Shown: positions 47,529 through 57,539 of the stretch, piece after piece
How the letters are laid out: every line of letters starts with the position of its first letter
Position numbering within the stretch: the stretch's first letter is position 1
NCBI RefSeq assembly: GCF_000235425.2
Contig: NZ_KI912266.1
Coordinates: 2,300,142 to 2,364,141, forward strand
Reading direction: 5' to 3'
Source of the DNA: Pseudofrankia saprophytica
Lineage (GTDB): Bacteria; Actinomycetota; Actinomycetes; Frankiales; Frankiaceae
DNA: 64,000 nucleotides
Made by a program: the position numbers and the translations under genes
The notes under the pieces: model-generated
What the model was told of the DNA's origin: nothing
Databases searched by the model: none
Seen by the model: the letters and a program-made list of their open reading frames with translations, nothing else

Positions 47529-47939
47529 TCAGCCTGAGCGGGTGGGGCCCGCGGTATCGATGGTGACGCGGATCAGGCAGCGCTGGTCGCGGACCATCGC
47601 GGCCCGGTAGTCGTCCCAGTCGGGGTGCTCACCGGAGACACCGCGGTAGTAGGCGATCAGGCCGTCCATCGCCGCTGGGAGCGTGACGATCTCGGCGTGG
47701 CCGCTGATCTGCGCCCAGGCGCCGAAGAAGCCGTCGTTCAGCACGCACAGGTCGACCGCCGGCTCGCGTTCGATGTTGCGCACCTTGTAGGCGGTCAGGC
47801 GGCTGCTGATGATGACCAGGCCGGCTTCGTCGACCCCGACGGTGACGGGTGACAGCTGCGGCCCGCCGTCGCGACGGCGGGTCGCCAGCACCGCTCGGTG
47901 ATTCTCCTGGACGAACGCGCGTGCGGCATCGACATCCAT
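47529..47939 (-). CDS. PPOX-class, F420-type split-barrel protein
   Basis: A 136-residue pyridoxamine-5-phosphate-oxidase-like protein. The opening MDVDAARAFVQENHRAVLATRRRDGGPQLSPV matches the PPOX class F420-dependent proteins of actinobacteria, followed by IISSRLTAYKVRNIEREP, where the Lys and Arg contact the cofactor phosphate. It probably reduces or binds an unknown small molecule with F420H2 or FMN. GACAAT (revcomp of 47946-47951) lies six bases before the ATG, so the mRNA may be leaderless. Confidence 0.85.
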   Translation of the reverse strand: MDVDAARAFVQENHRAVLATRRRDGGPQLSPVTVGVDEAGLVIISSRLTAYKVRNIEREPAVDLCVLNDGFFGAWAQISGHAEIVTLPAAMDGLIAYYRGVSGEHPDWDDYRAAMVRDQRCLIRVTIDTAGPTRSG

Positions 47940-48013
47940 GCCGCCATTGTCGCGGAGGCGAGATCGGTCGGATCCCCCGCGGTGCCGCGGCCTGGCTCGG
48001 TAGGGCCTCGGAG

Positions 48014-48250
48014 TCAGACCCTGATCGCGCGGCGGCGCATGTCGGACTCGTGGACGAGCGCGGCGGCGTAGCAGTGTGGGAGGTCGTACTCGTCGCGCAG
48101 CCAGTTGACACGCTCCGGGAACCGCAGCAGGCCTGGGCCGTCGGCGATCCGCGCGAGCCAATGGGCTAGATCGTGGCCGGTGACCTTTGGAAGGCGCTCG
48201 ATGAGACTCTGGTGGGTCTGCGGGGTCTGGACGGAGCGAAACTGAGACAT
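48014..48250 (-). CDS. DUF4287 small protein
   Basis: A 78-residue protein: TPQTHQSLIERLPKVTGHDL, then a helix with WLRDEYDLPHCYAAALVHE. This is the DUF4287 helical domain, which occurs alone or fused to DUF5655. No function is known to me. AGGAGG seven bases before ATG 48250 on the minus strand is a strong ribosome-binding site and supports this short start over the 224-residue frame. Confidence 0.8.
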   Translation of the reverse strand: MSQFRSVQTPQTHQSLIERLPKVTGHDLAHWLARIADGPGLLRFPERVNWLRDEYDLPHCYAAALVHESDMRRRAIRV

Positions 48251-48358
48251 GGGCGCCTCCTGAGCTGAACCCGGCGTCAACGGACCATGAAGGGAGGGTG
48301 CATCACGACGAACGGTAGGGCAAGACCCGGCGTCGTCCTCGTCAGGTAAGGTGCCCGG

Positions 48359-48760
48359 ATGTCGGAATCGGTCCATGGGCCGGCCCGCGATCTGGCCCGC
48401 GAGCTCCACCGGTTGCTCGACCGCCTCCGGAGCTGGAGCGCGGCCTCCTGGGGCGTGCGCGCGGCCGCCGGTGGCACGCGGGCCGAGCGGGCCACGGCGC
48501 TGGCCCGTGAGCTGGCTCGGCTGAGCCGCGTGGCGGGCTCCGGAGCCCCCGACGGCGCGCAGCCGCCACCACTCGCCGCCCACGGCCTCGCCGACCAGCT
48601 GACCGTGCTCGCGGAGGACCTGCTCGACCTGCTCAGCCGGGCCGACCTCGACCCGGCCCGGCGCGCCCAGCTCATCGCCGAGTCCCACGAGGTCGTGACC
48701 GCGGCCCGCGCCGACCTCGACGGCGTCGGTTTCGGCTTCGCCGGCACTCGCGGCCGCTGA
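48359..48760 (+). CDS. Small helical protein, unrecognised
   Basis: A 133-residue Ala/Arg/Leu-rich, mostly helical protein (ESVHGPARDLARELHRLLDRL to HEVVTAARADLDGVGFGF). No membrane segment, Cys or motif is visible. Codon third-position GC and a -10-like TAAGGT at 48347-48352, exactly six bases before ATG 48359, support a real leaderless gene. Function unknown; it is divergent from the DUF4287 gene and convergent with the SGNH gene. Confidence 0.6.
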   Translation: MSESVHGPARDLARELHRLLDRLRSWSAASWGVRAAAGGTRAERATALARELARLSRVAGSGAPDGAQPPPLAAHGLADQLTVLAEDLLDLLSRADLDPARRAQLIAESHEVVTAARADLDGVGFGFAGTRGR

Positions 48761-48772
48761 GACGACGGTTCG

Positions 48773-50032
<1,260 letters not shown>

Positions 50033-50107
50033 GAACCGTTTCCTCCGTCGATTCGGTCTCCCTCACCGAACTGCCGGATTGACTCTGGGTGATATCGGGG
50101 CGCCTCG

Positions 50108-51766
50108 TCAGAACCGAAAGTAAATGAACGGGGCGACGTCCTGCTGGCCGACGAACGAGTACATGACCAGCAGGAAGGCGGCGACGGCGAGCGCCTGGAC
50201 GGGCAGCCTCAGCTGGTCGAAGGCACCCTGGGCCGCCGCCCACCAGCGCGCCGGCACCGCGGCCAGGCCAAGGCCGACGACGATCGCGAGGATCACTGTC
50301 GGCGTCACCAGGCCGACGGCGAGACCACCGGTCACCAGCCGGCGCAGGATCTCCCCGGTGGTCGTCAGGTCGGGGGACCGGAACAGCACCCAGGCGGCGC
50401 AGACAAGGTGGAAGGTCACGATCCGGCGCACCCAGCGGCCAGCCGCCGTCCCCGCCGTTTCGGGTGCTTCCGTCCCCGGTGCCGCGGTCCCCGGTGCCAC
50501 CGTGACGAGCCGCGCCGCGACTGGGGCTGGAGCTTGAGCCACGGCCGTCAACGCCGGCGTGAGGGCGGGGGAGCCGGCCGGATCGAGCCTGGCGGGGTCA
50601 CCGCCCGCACGCGGATGCGGGATGGTCCCCGAACGGGCGGCATGGTCGGCGGCCAGCGGCATGAGCGCGTCGACCGGGCGGCGGTGGCCGTGGGGGCGGG
50701 CGCGGCGGCGGACGAACGCGCGCTCGGCCGCCAGACCGGCCCCGTGCGCCGCGCCCCAGCAGACGAACGTCCAGGCCGCTCCGTGCCACAGCCCGCCGAG
50801 AACCATCGTGATCAGCAGGTTCAGCTGGGTGCGGCGCGGGCCGCGCCGGCTGCCACCAAGTGGCACGTAGACGTAGTCGCGCAGCCAGCGTGAGAGCGTC
50901 AGGTGCCAGCGTCGCCAGAACTCACGCAGGCTGGTCGCCGCGTACGGCCGGTCGAAGTTGTCCGGGAAGCGGAAGCCCAGCAGCAGGGCGATCCCGATGG
51001 CGATGTCCGAGTAGGCCGAGAAGTCACAGTAGATCTGCACGGCGTAGCCGTAGATCGCGACGAGTACCTCGATGGACGAGTGCTGCCCCGGCGTGTCGAA
51101 GACCGGGTCGACCAGGCGGCGGGCCAGCAGGTCGGCCAGCACCACCTTCTTGACCAGGCCGCCGCAGATCAGGAAGACGGCGCGGGTCGCCGGGACGGCG
51201 GCGCGGTCGCGCGGGCTCGCCAGCTGCGGGATGAACTCCCGTGCCCGCACGATCGGCCCGGCGACCAGGTGCGGGAAGAACGCCTCGTAGACGGCGAAGT
51301 CGATCAACTTCGCCGGCCTGGTGTCGCCGCGCCAGACGTCGATGACGTACGAGAGCGCCTGGAACGTGAAGAAGGAGATGCCGATCGGCAGCGCCACCTG
51401 CAGGAGGGGCAGCGGTGCGCCGAGCCCGATCTGGTCGAGCGTTCGGTCCACCGACAGGGCGAAGAACCCGTAGTACTTGAACCAGGCCAGGAGGCCGAGA
51501 TCCGCCGCGATCGCGCCGATCAGGATCCTTCGGTCACGGCGGCGGGCCAGCAGGGTGGCGGCGGCCTGGTTGACCAGCGTCGACGCGACGAGCAGGAGCA
51601 CGAACCGGGTGTCCGTGTAGCCGTAGAAGAAGTAGCTCGCCGCCAGCATGAACGGCTTCCAGTACCGCGGCCGCGGCATCAGCCACCACGACAGGGCCAT
51701 CACGACCAGGAAGAAGGCGGCGAACTCGATCGTCGGAAAGACCACATGCACCGCCCTCGTCGCCAT
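50108..51766 (-). CDS. MBOAT-family membrane O-acyltransferase (AlgI/DltB-like)
   Basis: A 552-residue multi-pass protein. The MBOAT signature is complete: FPHLVAGPIVRAREFIPQL, FCDFSAYSDIAIGIALLLGF (QIYCDFSAYSD), FWRRWHLTLSRWLRDYVYVPLGG and the catalytic His in LGGLWHGAAWTF (near 324). A non-membrane insert of about 90 residues (about 350-440, Pro/Ala-rich) separates the last helices, which is unusual. It should move acetyl groups from cytoplasmic acetyl-CoA for the SGNH partner. The common beginning VVFPTIEF suggests GTG 51748, with GAGG eight bases before it, as an alternative start. Confidence 0.9.
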   Translation of the reverse strand: MATRAVHVVFPTIEFAAFFLVVMALSWWLMPRPRYWKPFMLAASYFFYGYTDTRFVLLLVASTLVNQAAATLLARRRDRRILIGAIAADLGLLAWFKYYGFFALSVDRTLDQIGLGAPLPLLQVALPIGISFFTFQALSYVIDVWRGDTRPAKLIDFAVYEAFFPHLVAGPIVRAREFIPQLASPRDRAAVPATRAVFLICGGLVKKVVLADLLARRLVDPVFDTPGQHSSIEVLVAIYGYAVQIYCDFSAYSDIAIGIALLLGFRFPDNFDRPYAATSLREFWRRWHLTLSRWLRDYVYVPLGGSRRGPRRTQLNLLITMVLGGLWHGAAWTFVCWGAAHGAGLAAERAFVRRRARPHGHRRPVDALMPLAADHAARSGTIPHPRAGGDPARLDPAGSPALTPALTAVAQAPAPVAARLVTVAPGTAAPGTEAPETAGTAAGRWVRRIVTFHLVCAAWVLFRSPDLTTTGEILRRLVTGGLAVGLVTPTVILAIVVGLGLAAVPARWWAAAQGAFDQLRLPVQALAVAAFLLVMYSFVGQQDVAPFIYFRF

Positions 51767-51842
51767 CGGTAGCCGGTGTCACCTTACTCAAGGTGATCCC
51801 ATCGATACTGATAGCGACTGTCGGTGGCGAGGCCGGTAACTC

Positions 51843-52307
51843 TCACATGCCGGGCTTGATCACCATCAGGAAGACGATCGCGACCCAGCAGGACGTGGTG
51901 ACCAGGCCGGTGAGGGCGAGCCACGGGAGCCGATGGCGGGCCGCCATCCCGGTCTGCTCGATCTCGGCGACCGCCGTCGCGACGCCGCTGGCCAGGATGG
52001 TGACCGTGAGCAGGGTGGCGATCGCCCAGAGGGCCACGGAGCTGGTGATCCAGCCGTCTCCGTAGTGGCGCACGCTGCCGAACGGCCCCTGCCGGACCAG
52101 GACCAGGCCGAGGGCGACGACGCCGAGCGAGGCCGCGGCGGCCAGCCGCAGCACCAGCGGCGCCGGGCGCAGCAGCGGGAGCGCCCGCAGGCCGACGAAC
52201 GTCATCGCGGGCAGGCAGAGCCCCGCGAAGGCCAGCGGGCTGATCACGAACAGGGCGCCCACGACGTGCAGGGCCAGAACCAGCCCGTACGGCCCACTGT
52301 GCGGCAT
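51843..52307 (-). CDS. DUF2269-type small membrane protein
   Basis: A 154-residue protein with four hydrophobic helices, starting MPHSGPYGLVLALHVVGALF and ending VTTSCWVAIVFLMVIKPGM. The pattern (histidine in the first helix, LHVVG) fits the DUF2269 family, function unknown. ATG 52307 is chosen because the frame further up (to 52373) is Ala-rich and non-helical; GTG 52313 is possible. It follows the serine protease on the same strand and precedes the MBOAT gene. Confidence 0.7.
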   Translation of the reverse strand: MPHSGPYGLVLALHVVGALFVISPLAFAGLCLPAMTFVGLRALPLLRPAPLVLRLAAAASLGVVALGLVLVRQGPFGSVRHYGDGWITSSVALWAIATLLTVTILASGVATAVAEIEQTGMAARHRLPWLALTGLVTTSCWVAIVFLMVIKPGM

Positions 52308-52454
52308 GCGCACGACGCTACCGACCGCCCGAAGCGCCGCGAGGGCCGGCCCCGCCGCGAGGGCCGGCCCCACGCCCGCCTGCCGGGTCCGCGATCGTCG
52401 CCTCCTGCTGGGATGAGCGCGCGGCGCTCGTCTCAGCAGGGCGTCATCGGTCTG

Positions 52455-53840
52455 TCACAGGCCTATCGCGTGCTGGTACAGGTCTCGGATCGCCGGGCCG
52501 AACCAGGTGCCATAGATGGTGCCGGGATCTGCCGAGTAGGCGTAGCTGACCACCGAGTCCACGGTGCCCCCGCCACCGGCGAACCCGGTGAACCAGGCGC
52601 CTCCGCTCGCGCCGGCGGTCATGGCGCAGGGCACGCCGAGCGAGGTCCCGCCGTTGGGGTCGGCGGTGGGCGTGGCGGAGCAGTACATCAGCGTCGTGCC
52701 GTCGTAGGGCGGAAGCTTCGGGTAGCCGAGAACGGTCTGCGGCTGCCGGCCCGTCCCGAAGCCGATCGGGAAGGCCCCGCCGATCACGGCCTGGACCGTT
52801 CGGCCGCCGAGCGGCCGCAGGGCCAGGAAACCCACGTCCTCGCTGAAGTTCTGCTGGTATCCCCAGCCGTTCGTGACGGTCAGCTGCCGGGCATGCCAGA
52901 CGCCGTAGGGCGAGGCGCCGTTCGCGTAGCCGGGGATGAAGATGACGTTGGTGGCGAACCCGCCTCTCGCGCCCCCCTCGTGCAGGCAGTGCCCGGCGGT
53001 CAGCACGAGGTCGCCGCCGGTGCTGTCGACCACGGTGCCGGAGCAGGCGTAGTCGGTGCCGGCGATCGTGCTGAACAACGCTCCCTCGGCGCGTGCCGCG
53101 AGCCCGCCGCCGCGGTAGGGCATGACCTGGTTGCCCGCGAGCGGTACCCGGCCGGGCACCGCGGCGCTGGGTACCACAGCGCCGGACAGTTGGCCGTCGG
53201 GTGGCTGGGCGTCGGGTCGCTGGACGCCGGGTGGCTGGGCGTCGGGCGAGCGCGGGCCAGGCGCCAGGCCCGCGGCCGGGCTGGCGGGCTGGGCGTCCGG
53301 CGCGAGTGTGCCGGGCCGCTGGGCGACGTCGCCGTCGACGGCCTGGGCCCGGCGCCCCGGCGTCCAGTAGCGCGCCAGTTCCTCGTCGGTCTGCGCCTGG
53401 CGTTGGGACGTCACCGGAGCCGTCGGGACCCCGGCGACGGGATCGTCGGTCACGCCCGAGGACGCGGGCTCCGACGAGGGGCTCGGGGCCGGTCCCAGCA
53501 GGAACAGGGCGGCGATGGCCGCCACCGCGACCGTGAGCCCGGCGAGCCAGGGGCGCCGCCGCCGCGCGGCGCCGTGCCGCCAGCCGCCGCCGGGCGTCGT
53601 GCCGCCGCGACCACCCGTGCGTTGGTCGAGACCGTCCCGCTGGCGACGCTGGCTCCGCTGGCCGACCAGGGCCCGCGGGCCGCGTGGCCCGGATCGCTCG
53701 TGTCGGCCGCGGGGGCGGGACCAGCCACGCCGGTCACCGCGACGGCGATGTTGGCCTCGTTTGGAACGCGTGACGCCGGACGGATCTGTGGCGCCGTCTT
53801 CCAGGGTCGACGAAGACCCCACCCCGATCTGTGAAGACAT
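52455..53840 (-). CDS. Membrane-anchored trypsin-like serine protease
   Basis: A 461-residue protein with a 95-residue Arg/Gly-rich cytoplasmic start, a transmembrane helix (about 98-116), a disordered linker with repeated PDAQPP, and a V8/trypsin-type domain. The triad is His in VLTAGHCLHEG, Asp in NFSEDVGFLAL and Ser in MTAGASGGAWFTGF. Such proteases act on envelope proteins or sense stress outside the cell. Length is longer than usual because of the start. ATG 53840 is the only good start; it faces the ABM-like gene on the same strand. Confidence 0.85.
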   Translation of the reverse strand: MSSQIGVGSSSTLEDGATDPSGVTRSKRGQHRRRGDRRGWSRPRGRHERSGPRGPRALVGQRSQRRQRDGLDQRTGGRGGTTPGGGWRHGAARRRRPWLAGLTVAVAAIAALFLLGPAPSPSSEPASSGVTDDPVAGVPTAPVTSQRQAQTDEELARYWTPGRRAQAVDGDVAQRPGTLAPDAQPASPAAGLAPGPRSPDAQPPGVQRPDAQPPDGQLSGAVVPSAAVPGRVPLAGNQVMPYRGGGLAARAEGALFSTIAGTDYACSGTVVDSTGGDLVLTAGHCLHEGGARGGFATNVIFIPGYANGASPYGVWHARQLTVTNGWGYQQNFSEDVGFLALRPLGGRTVQAVIGGAFPIGFGTGRQPQTVLGYPKLPPYDGTTLMYCSATPTADPNGGTSLGVPCAMTAGASGGAWFTGFAGGGGTVDSVVSYAYSADPGTIYGTWFGPAIRDLYQHAIGL

Positions 53841-53960
53841 GAGTGCGGACGGTAACAGCGGCGACCGGGGTTCCCGCGCTCCGAACGGGCTGGGCCAGCC
53901 CGGGCAGCTGGGTCAGTGGGGGCACTCGGGGTCCCGACCCCAGTCGGGCCCCAACCGTGG

Positions 53961-54434
53961 TCAGGCGGTCGGGTCCGGCGCCGACGGCGGCAGCGCCCGA
54001 TCGGCGTCGACGCGGGCCGTGGCCTCGGTCCAGGTCGGCGGCTCGGCCGCGGCGTCGTGCGCCCAGAAGACGAACGTGGAGTCCGCCATCGCGGGCCCGA
54101 GCGTGCGCATCGCCGCCCGGTGCTCGGGCGAGCGCACGAACCCGTCGAGCGCCCGCCGGTCGGTCCAGCCCGACAGCGTCCAGTACTCGCCGCGCATCGG
54201 GCGGGCGACGAGTGATACCCCGAGAGCGCCGGGGGTGGCCAGCAGCGCGCGCCGTACCCGCAGGGCGTGCCGGAGCATCGTCACGGTGTGCCGGCGGGAG
54301 GCGATCGAGAACCGGGAGGCCATGACCACCGGTGCGCCGGCCGACGGGTCGGGCGTCTCGGTGGGCGCGGTCGTCGCGGTGGCGGACGCGGCCGAGCCGG
54401 CGGCGGACGGCGTGGACCAGGGAATGGTGGCCAT
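53961..54434 (-). CDS. Monooxygenase-like (ABM/DUF3291-type) protein
   Basis: A 157-residue protein. After about 37 low-complexity residues comes a compact alpha/beta domain: RHALRVRRALLATPGALGVSLVARPMRGEYWTLSGW (cited by its ends), then FVRSPEHRAAMRTLGP, the layout of antibiotic-biosynthesis-monooxygenase and spheroidene-monooxygenase-like folds. Substrate unknown. ATG 54434 has AGGAG six bases before it. It is divergent from a PadR regulator and shares an operator region with it, so it is the likely regulated target. Confidence 0.7.
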   Translation of the reverse strand: MATIPWSTPSAAGSAASATATTAPTETPDPSAGAPVVMASRFSIASRRHTVTMLRHALRVRRALLATPGALGVSLVARPMRGEYWTLSGWTDRRALDGFVRSPEHRAAMRTLGPAMADSTFVFWAHDAAAEPPTWTEATARVDADRALPPSAPDPTA

Positions 54435-54453
54435 CTGAAGCTCCTGGGACTCT

Positions 54454-54529
54454 TACGGTCCATAGTAGACCGTCTGTTTCGGACGGTCATAACTATAGTA
54501 TGAATCGGACCGTCCGCAAGGGGTAGTCT
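54454..54529. promoter_or_regulatory. PadR-type operator and divergent promoters
   Basis: GACCGTC at 54468-54474 faces GACGGTC at 54482-54488 across 7 bases; GGACCGTCC, itself a palindrome, follows at 54507-54515, and a half-site TACGGTCC lies at 54454-54461. TATAGT (54494-54499) and TAGTCT (54524-54529, seven bases before the PadR start) are -10 candidates on the plus strand, TACTAT (minus strand of 54462-54467) for the monooxygenase-like gene. Confidence 0.6.
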
Positions 54530-54536
54530 GCGAGCT

Positions 54537-55142
54537 GTGGAAGAGGAAGACGCGCCCGGCGCGACCCACCCGCCCTCGTCGGCGCCGGGCGCGGCGTCGC
54601 TGACGCCGGTCTCCTACCTGGTGCTCGGGCTCGTGGCCAGGCACGGCACGGCCACGCCCTACGACCTGAAGACGTTCGCCGCGCAGTCGGTCGGGAACTT
54701 CTGGTCCTTCCCGCACGCGCAGCTCTACAAGGAACCGCCGCGGCTGGCCGAGGCCGGCCTGCTCGCCGAGGAGCGCGAGGAGTTCGGGCGCCGCCGCCGA
54801 ATCTTCCGGATCACCGACGCCGGCCGGTCGGCGCTCACCGACTGGCTCGCCGGCGGCGAGACGGCACTGGGGGAGTTGCGCGCGCCGGGCCTGCTGAAAC
54901 TCGCGTTCGCGGAGCTGGGCCGCCCGGCGGACGCGGTGACGCTCGCGCGTGGGCAGGCGGCCGCTCACCGGGCGCAGCTCGCCACCTATGAGACGTTGGC
55001 GGCGCTCCCGACGGACGCGATGCCGTGGTCCCTGCGGCGCGCGCTGGAACTCGGCCTCGGCTATGAGCGGCTGCAAGTGGACTTCTGGGAGAAACTGCTC
55101 GCGGACCTCACCGCCGGCCGGATCCCCCCGCCCACCGACTAG
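54537..55142 (+). CDS. PadR-family transcriptional regulator
   Basis: A 201-residue repressor. After a Pro/Ala start of about 22 residues, the winged helix has SYLVLGLVARHGTATPYDLK and FWSFPHAQLYKEPPRLAEAGLL, then the wing EFGRRRRIFRITDAGRSAL. The C-terminal helical dimerisation region ends LQVDFWEKLLADL, typical of the Vir_act_alpha_C type. It probably represses the divergent monooxygenase-like gene through the GACCGTC sites. GTG start; the -10-like TAGTCT seven bases upstream suggests little or no leader. Confidence 0.9.
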   Translation: MEEEDAPGATHPPSSAPGAASLTPVSYLVLGLVARHGTATPYDLKTFAAQSVGNFWSFPHAQLYKEPPRLAEAGLLAEEREEFGRRRRIFRITDAGRSALTDWLAGGETALGELRAPGLLKLAFAELGRPADAVTLARGQAAAHRAQLATYETLAALPTDAMPWSLRRALELGLGYERLQVDFWEKLLADLTAGRIPPPTD

Positions 55143-55235
55143 ATGCTGTGTCGTCCCATGGTCTTGGACCTCACTGCCAAGCGGCAGCCGACCGCCCGTG
55201 GTGACGGCGCATCGGCGCAGCGCCCGGGGTCCCTG

Positions 55236-55256
55236 CCGGATCGCGAAGCGATCTGG
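55236..55256. terminator. Small hairpin between convergent genes
   Basis: CCGGATCGC and GCGATCTGG form a 9-bp stem with one G-U pair and a GAA loop. It lies 94 bases after the PadR stop and 135 bases past the VWA gene stop on the other strand. The core matches the hairpins at 47475 and 58984. Confidence 0.5.
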
Positions 55257-55334
55257 GAGGTCTGCCAGCCACCTCGGCAACCCTGAGCCAACCTAGCCAC
55301 CGTCATAGGCCGCAGGCCGGATCCAGGTGGCGAG

Positions 55335-55362
55335 GGCGCCCGGCGCCCGGCGCCCGGCGCCC
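55335..55362. repeat. Four tandem GGCGCCC heptamers
   Basis: Perfect units run from 55335 to 55362, followed by GGCGCG. They lie in the gap just past the VWA gene stop. No function is apparent; slippage is likely. Confidence 0.9.
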
Positions 55363-55390
55363 GGCGCGGAGCGTCTGCCGCCGGACCGCC

Positions 55391-57382
55391 TCAGCGGGCC
55401 GCGCGGCGGCCGCCGCGGGAGCGCAGGTAGTCGTGGACGACGTACTGGTCGAGCGCGTTCGGGTCGGGGGAGAGCACTCGGCCACCGTTGCGCCGGGCCA
55501 TCTCCTCGACGAAGCGCACCAGCCGCGGCTCGGTGTCCAGCATGAAGACGTTGATGTTGACACCGCGCCTGGTCAGCCGGTCGACCTCGGCGAGGGTGAG
55601 CTCCAGCGTCTCCGGCATCGGCGGCCACGAGAAGGCCGGTGTGCCGTCGCGCAGCAGATGCGCCGTCGGCTCGCCGTCGGTCACGACCATGACGACCGGC
55701 TCCGACTCGGGGTAGCGCGACAGCAGCCGGCCGGCGATCAGCAGGGCGTGCTGCAGGTTCGTGCCCTGCACCATCTCCGAGTCGAGGCCGGCCAGCTCCA
55801 CCGGCCGCAGCTCGCGGGCGTAGTCCGAGAAGCCGATGATATGGATCTTGTCCTGCGGGAACTTCGTGGTCACCAGGGTGTGCAGGGCCAGCGCCGTCGA
55901 CTTCGCTATCCCCCAGGTGCCGCGCAGCGCCATCGAGTAGGACAGGTCGACGAGCAGGCAGACGGCGGCCGAGGTACGTCGCTCCGTCTCGGCCACGGCG
56001 AAGTCCTCGACCTTCAGCCGGATCGCCCCGCCCGGGCCGGGCGGGCCTGACCGGAGCACCGCGTTGCGCACGGTCCGTACGACGTCGATCGGCTGCGTGT
56101 CCCCGAACTCCCAGGCGCGCGCGGTACCGATCAGCTCACCCGCGCCGCCGGCGTCGGTCTGCGCGTGGTCGCCGCGCGCGCCCGACGAGATCTGCCGGAA
56201 GATCCTGGCCAGCGCCGACTGGCCGATCCGGCGTACCGCCCGGGGCGTGAGCTCGAGGCGCCCGGAACGGCGGGTGATGAAACCCGCGCGTTCCAACTCG
56301 CGCTCGATCTGCTGAAGCTGGCGCAGGTCGTCGACGGCGGAGCGGCCCAGCGCCGCGGCGACCGCCTCCGGGTCGACGTCGTCGAGCGAGGCTCCCGGGT
56401 AGTCCTGGCTGAGCGCGGCGGCCAGCTCGTCGAGCTCGGCGAGCTCCTCGATCGCCGACGTCGCGTCGCCGAGGCCGAGCCCGGCCCCGCCGCCGCGCGG
56501 GTCGCCGAAGCCGTTCGCTCGCCCCGACGGGCGCATGCCCCAGTTGAGGTTCGGGCGGGCGGCCCGAAGCGCGTCGCCGAGCTGGGAGAGCTCGTCGGCC
56601 AGGCCCATGTCCTGGACGGCGGAGGCCATCAGCTCGGCCAGCTCCTGGCGCTGCTTCGGCGACAGGCCCGCGAGCAGGCGGGCGGCGGCGGCCGAGCGGC
56701 GGGCCAGCGTGTCGACCAGTTCCTCGAGGTTGCCGGGCTGCTCGGGGAAGAACTCCCCGAACTCGCGCATGAACTCGCGGAACGCCTCGTCGGTGTCCTC
56801 GCCGCGGGCGTCCTGGGCCAGCAGCTCGTTGAGCGCGCGGACCATGTCGCGCACCCGGCCCATGTCCTCCGGGGTGGCGCCGGTCAGCGCCTCCTTCATC
56901 CCGCGGAACTGGGAGTCGAGGACCTCGCGGCGCAACAGGTCGGCGATCTGGTCGTAGGTCTCGCGGGCCTGCTCGGAGCGCCAGTCGTAGTCGGCGAGCT
57001 CGCGCACCGCGCGGGCCGGGTCGCCCGGCAGCGCGTCCAGTTCGGCCTCGCGCATCCGCGCGTCGTCCGACGGGTCGGGGAACAGAGCCGCCCGCTCCTG
57101 GCCGATCGCGGTGTCGAGCAGCCGGCGCACCTCCTGCAGCGTGCCGTCGAGCCGGCCCCGGGAACGCACCTCCCGGCGGCGCCGGTCGACCGCGCGGCGA
57201 AGGTCGTCGAGCCCGCGCCGGTCGTTCATGCCGCGGCGCAGCAGCGAGTCGAGGGCCTCGCGCGGCGTGCGGCCTTCCAGCACCTGGCGGGACATCTCGT
57301 CGAGGGCGTCGGTGGCGGCGAACGGGAAGTCGAGCGGGTCGGGGCCGCCCGCCCAGGGGCCGTAGCGGAACTCGTTGCTCAC
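55391..57382 (-). CDS. VWA-domain protein (Rv0959-like), partner of a MoxR-type ATPase
   Basis: A 663-residue cytoplasmic protein. The first 450 residues are helical (MSNEFRYGPWAGGPDPLDFP at the start). The C-terminal von Willebrand A domain has the MIDAS motif LLVDLSYSMALRG (DxSxS, near 468-480), GTNLQHAL with the MIDAS Thr, and VVMVVTDGEPTA. Together with the upstream ATPase it matches the mycobacterial Rv0958/Rv0959 pair in order and size. MoxR-VWA systems act as chelatase-like or chaperone assemblies that mature other proteins; the client is unknown. No signal peptide. Confidence 0.87.
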   Translation of the reverse strand: MSNEFRYGPWAGGPDPLDFPFAATDALDEMSRQVLEGRTPREALDSLLRRGMNDRRGLDDLRRAVDRRRREVRSRGRLDGTLQEVRRLLDTAIGQERAALFPDPSDDARMREAELDALPGDPARAVRELADYDWRSEQARETYDQIADLLRREVLDSQFRGMKEALTGATPEDMGRVRDMVRALNELLAQDARGEDTDEAFREFMREFGEFFPEQPGNLEELVDTLARRSAAAARLLAGLSPKQRQELAELMASAVQDMGLADELSQLGDALRAARPNLNWGMRPSGRANGFGDPRGGGAGLGLGDATSAIEELAELDELAAALSQDYPGASLDDVDPEAVAAALGRSAVDDLRQLQQIERELERAGFITRRSGRLELTPRAVRRIGQSALARIFRQISSGARGDHAQTDAGGAGELIGTARAWEFGDTQPIDVVRTVRNAVLRSGPPGPGGAIRLKVEDFAVAETERRTSAAVCLLVDLSYSMALRGTWGIAKSTALALHTLVTTKFPQDKIHIIGFSDYARELRPVELAGLDSEMVQGTNLQHALLIAGRLLSRYPESEPVVMVVTDGEPTAHLLRDGTPAFSWPPMPETLELTLAEVDRLTRRGVNINVFMLDTEPRLVRFVEEMARRNGGRVLSPDPNALDQYVVHDYLRSRGGRRAAR

Positions 57383-57539
57383 CGTGTGATCCCGTGCCTC
57401 TCAGGGCCTCGCTTCGCGAGGTTCCACGCCCCTGTGGTTCAGGGTGCGTCCGCCCCGCGCCGCTCTCTGTCATGTCCCGCTGGCCCCGAGATCCCGGCCC
57501 GCCGTGGGTACCCGTCCCCGCCGGCGGCGCCGCTCGCGG

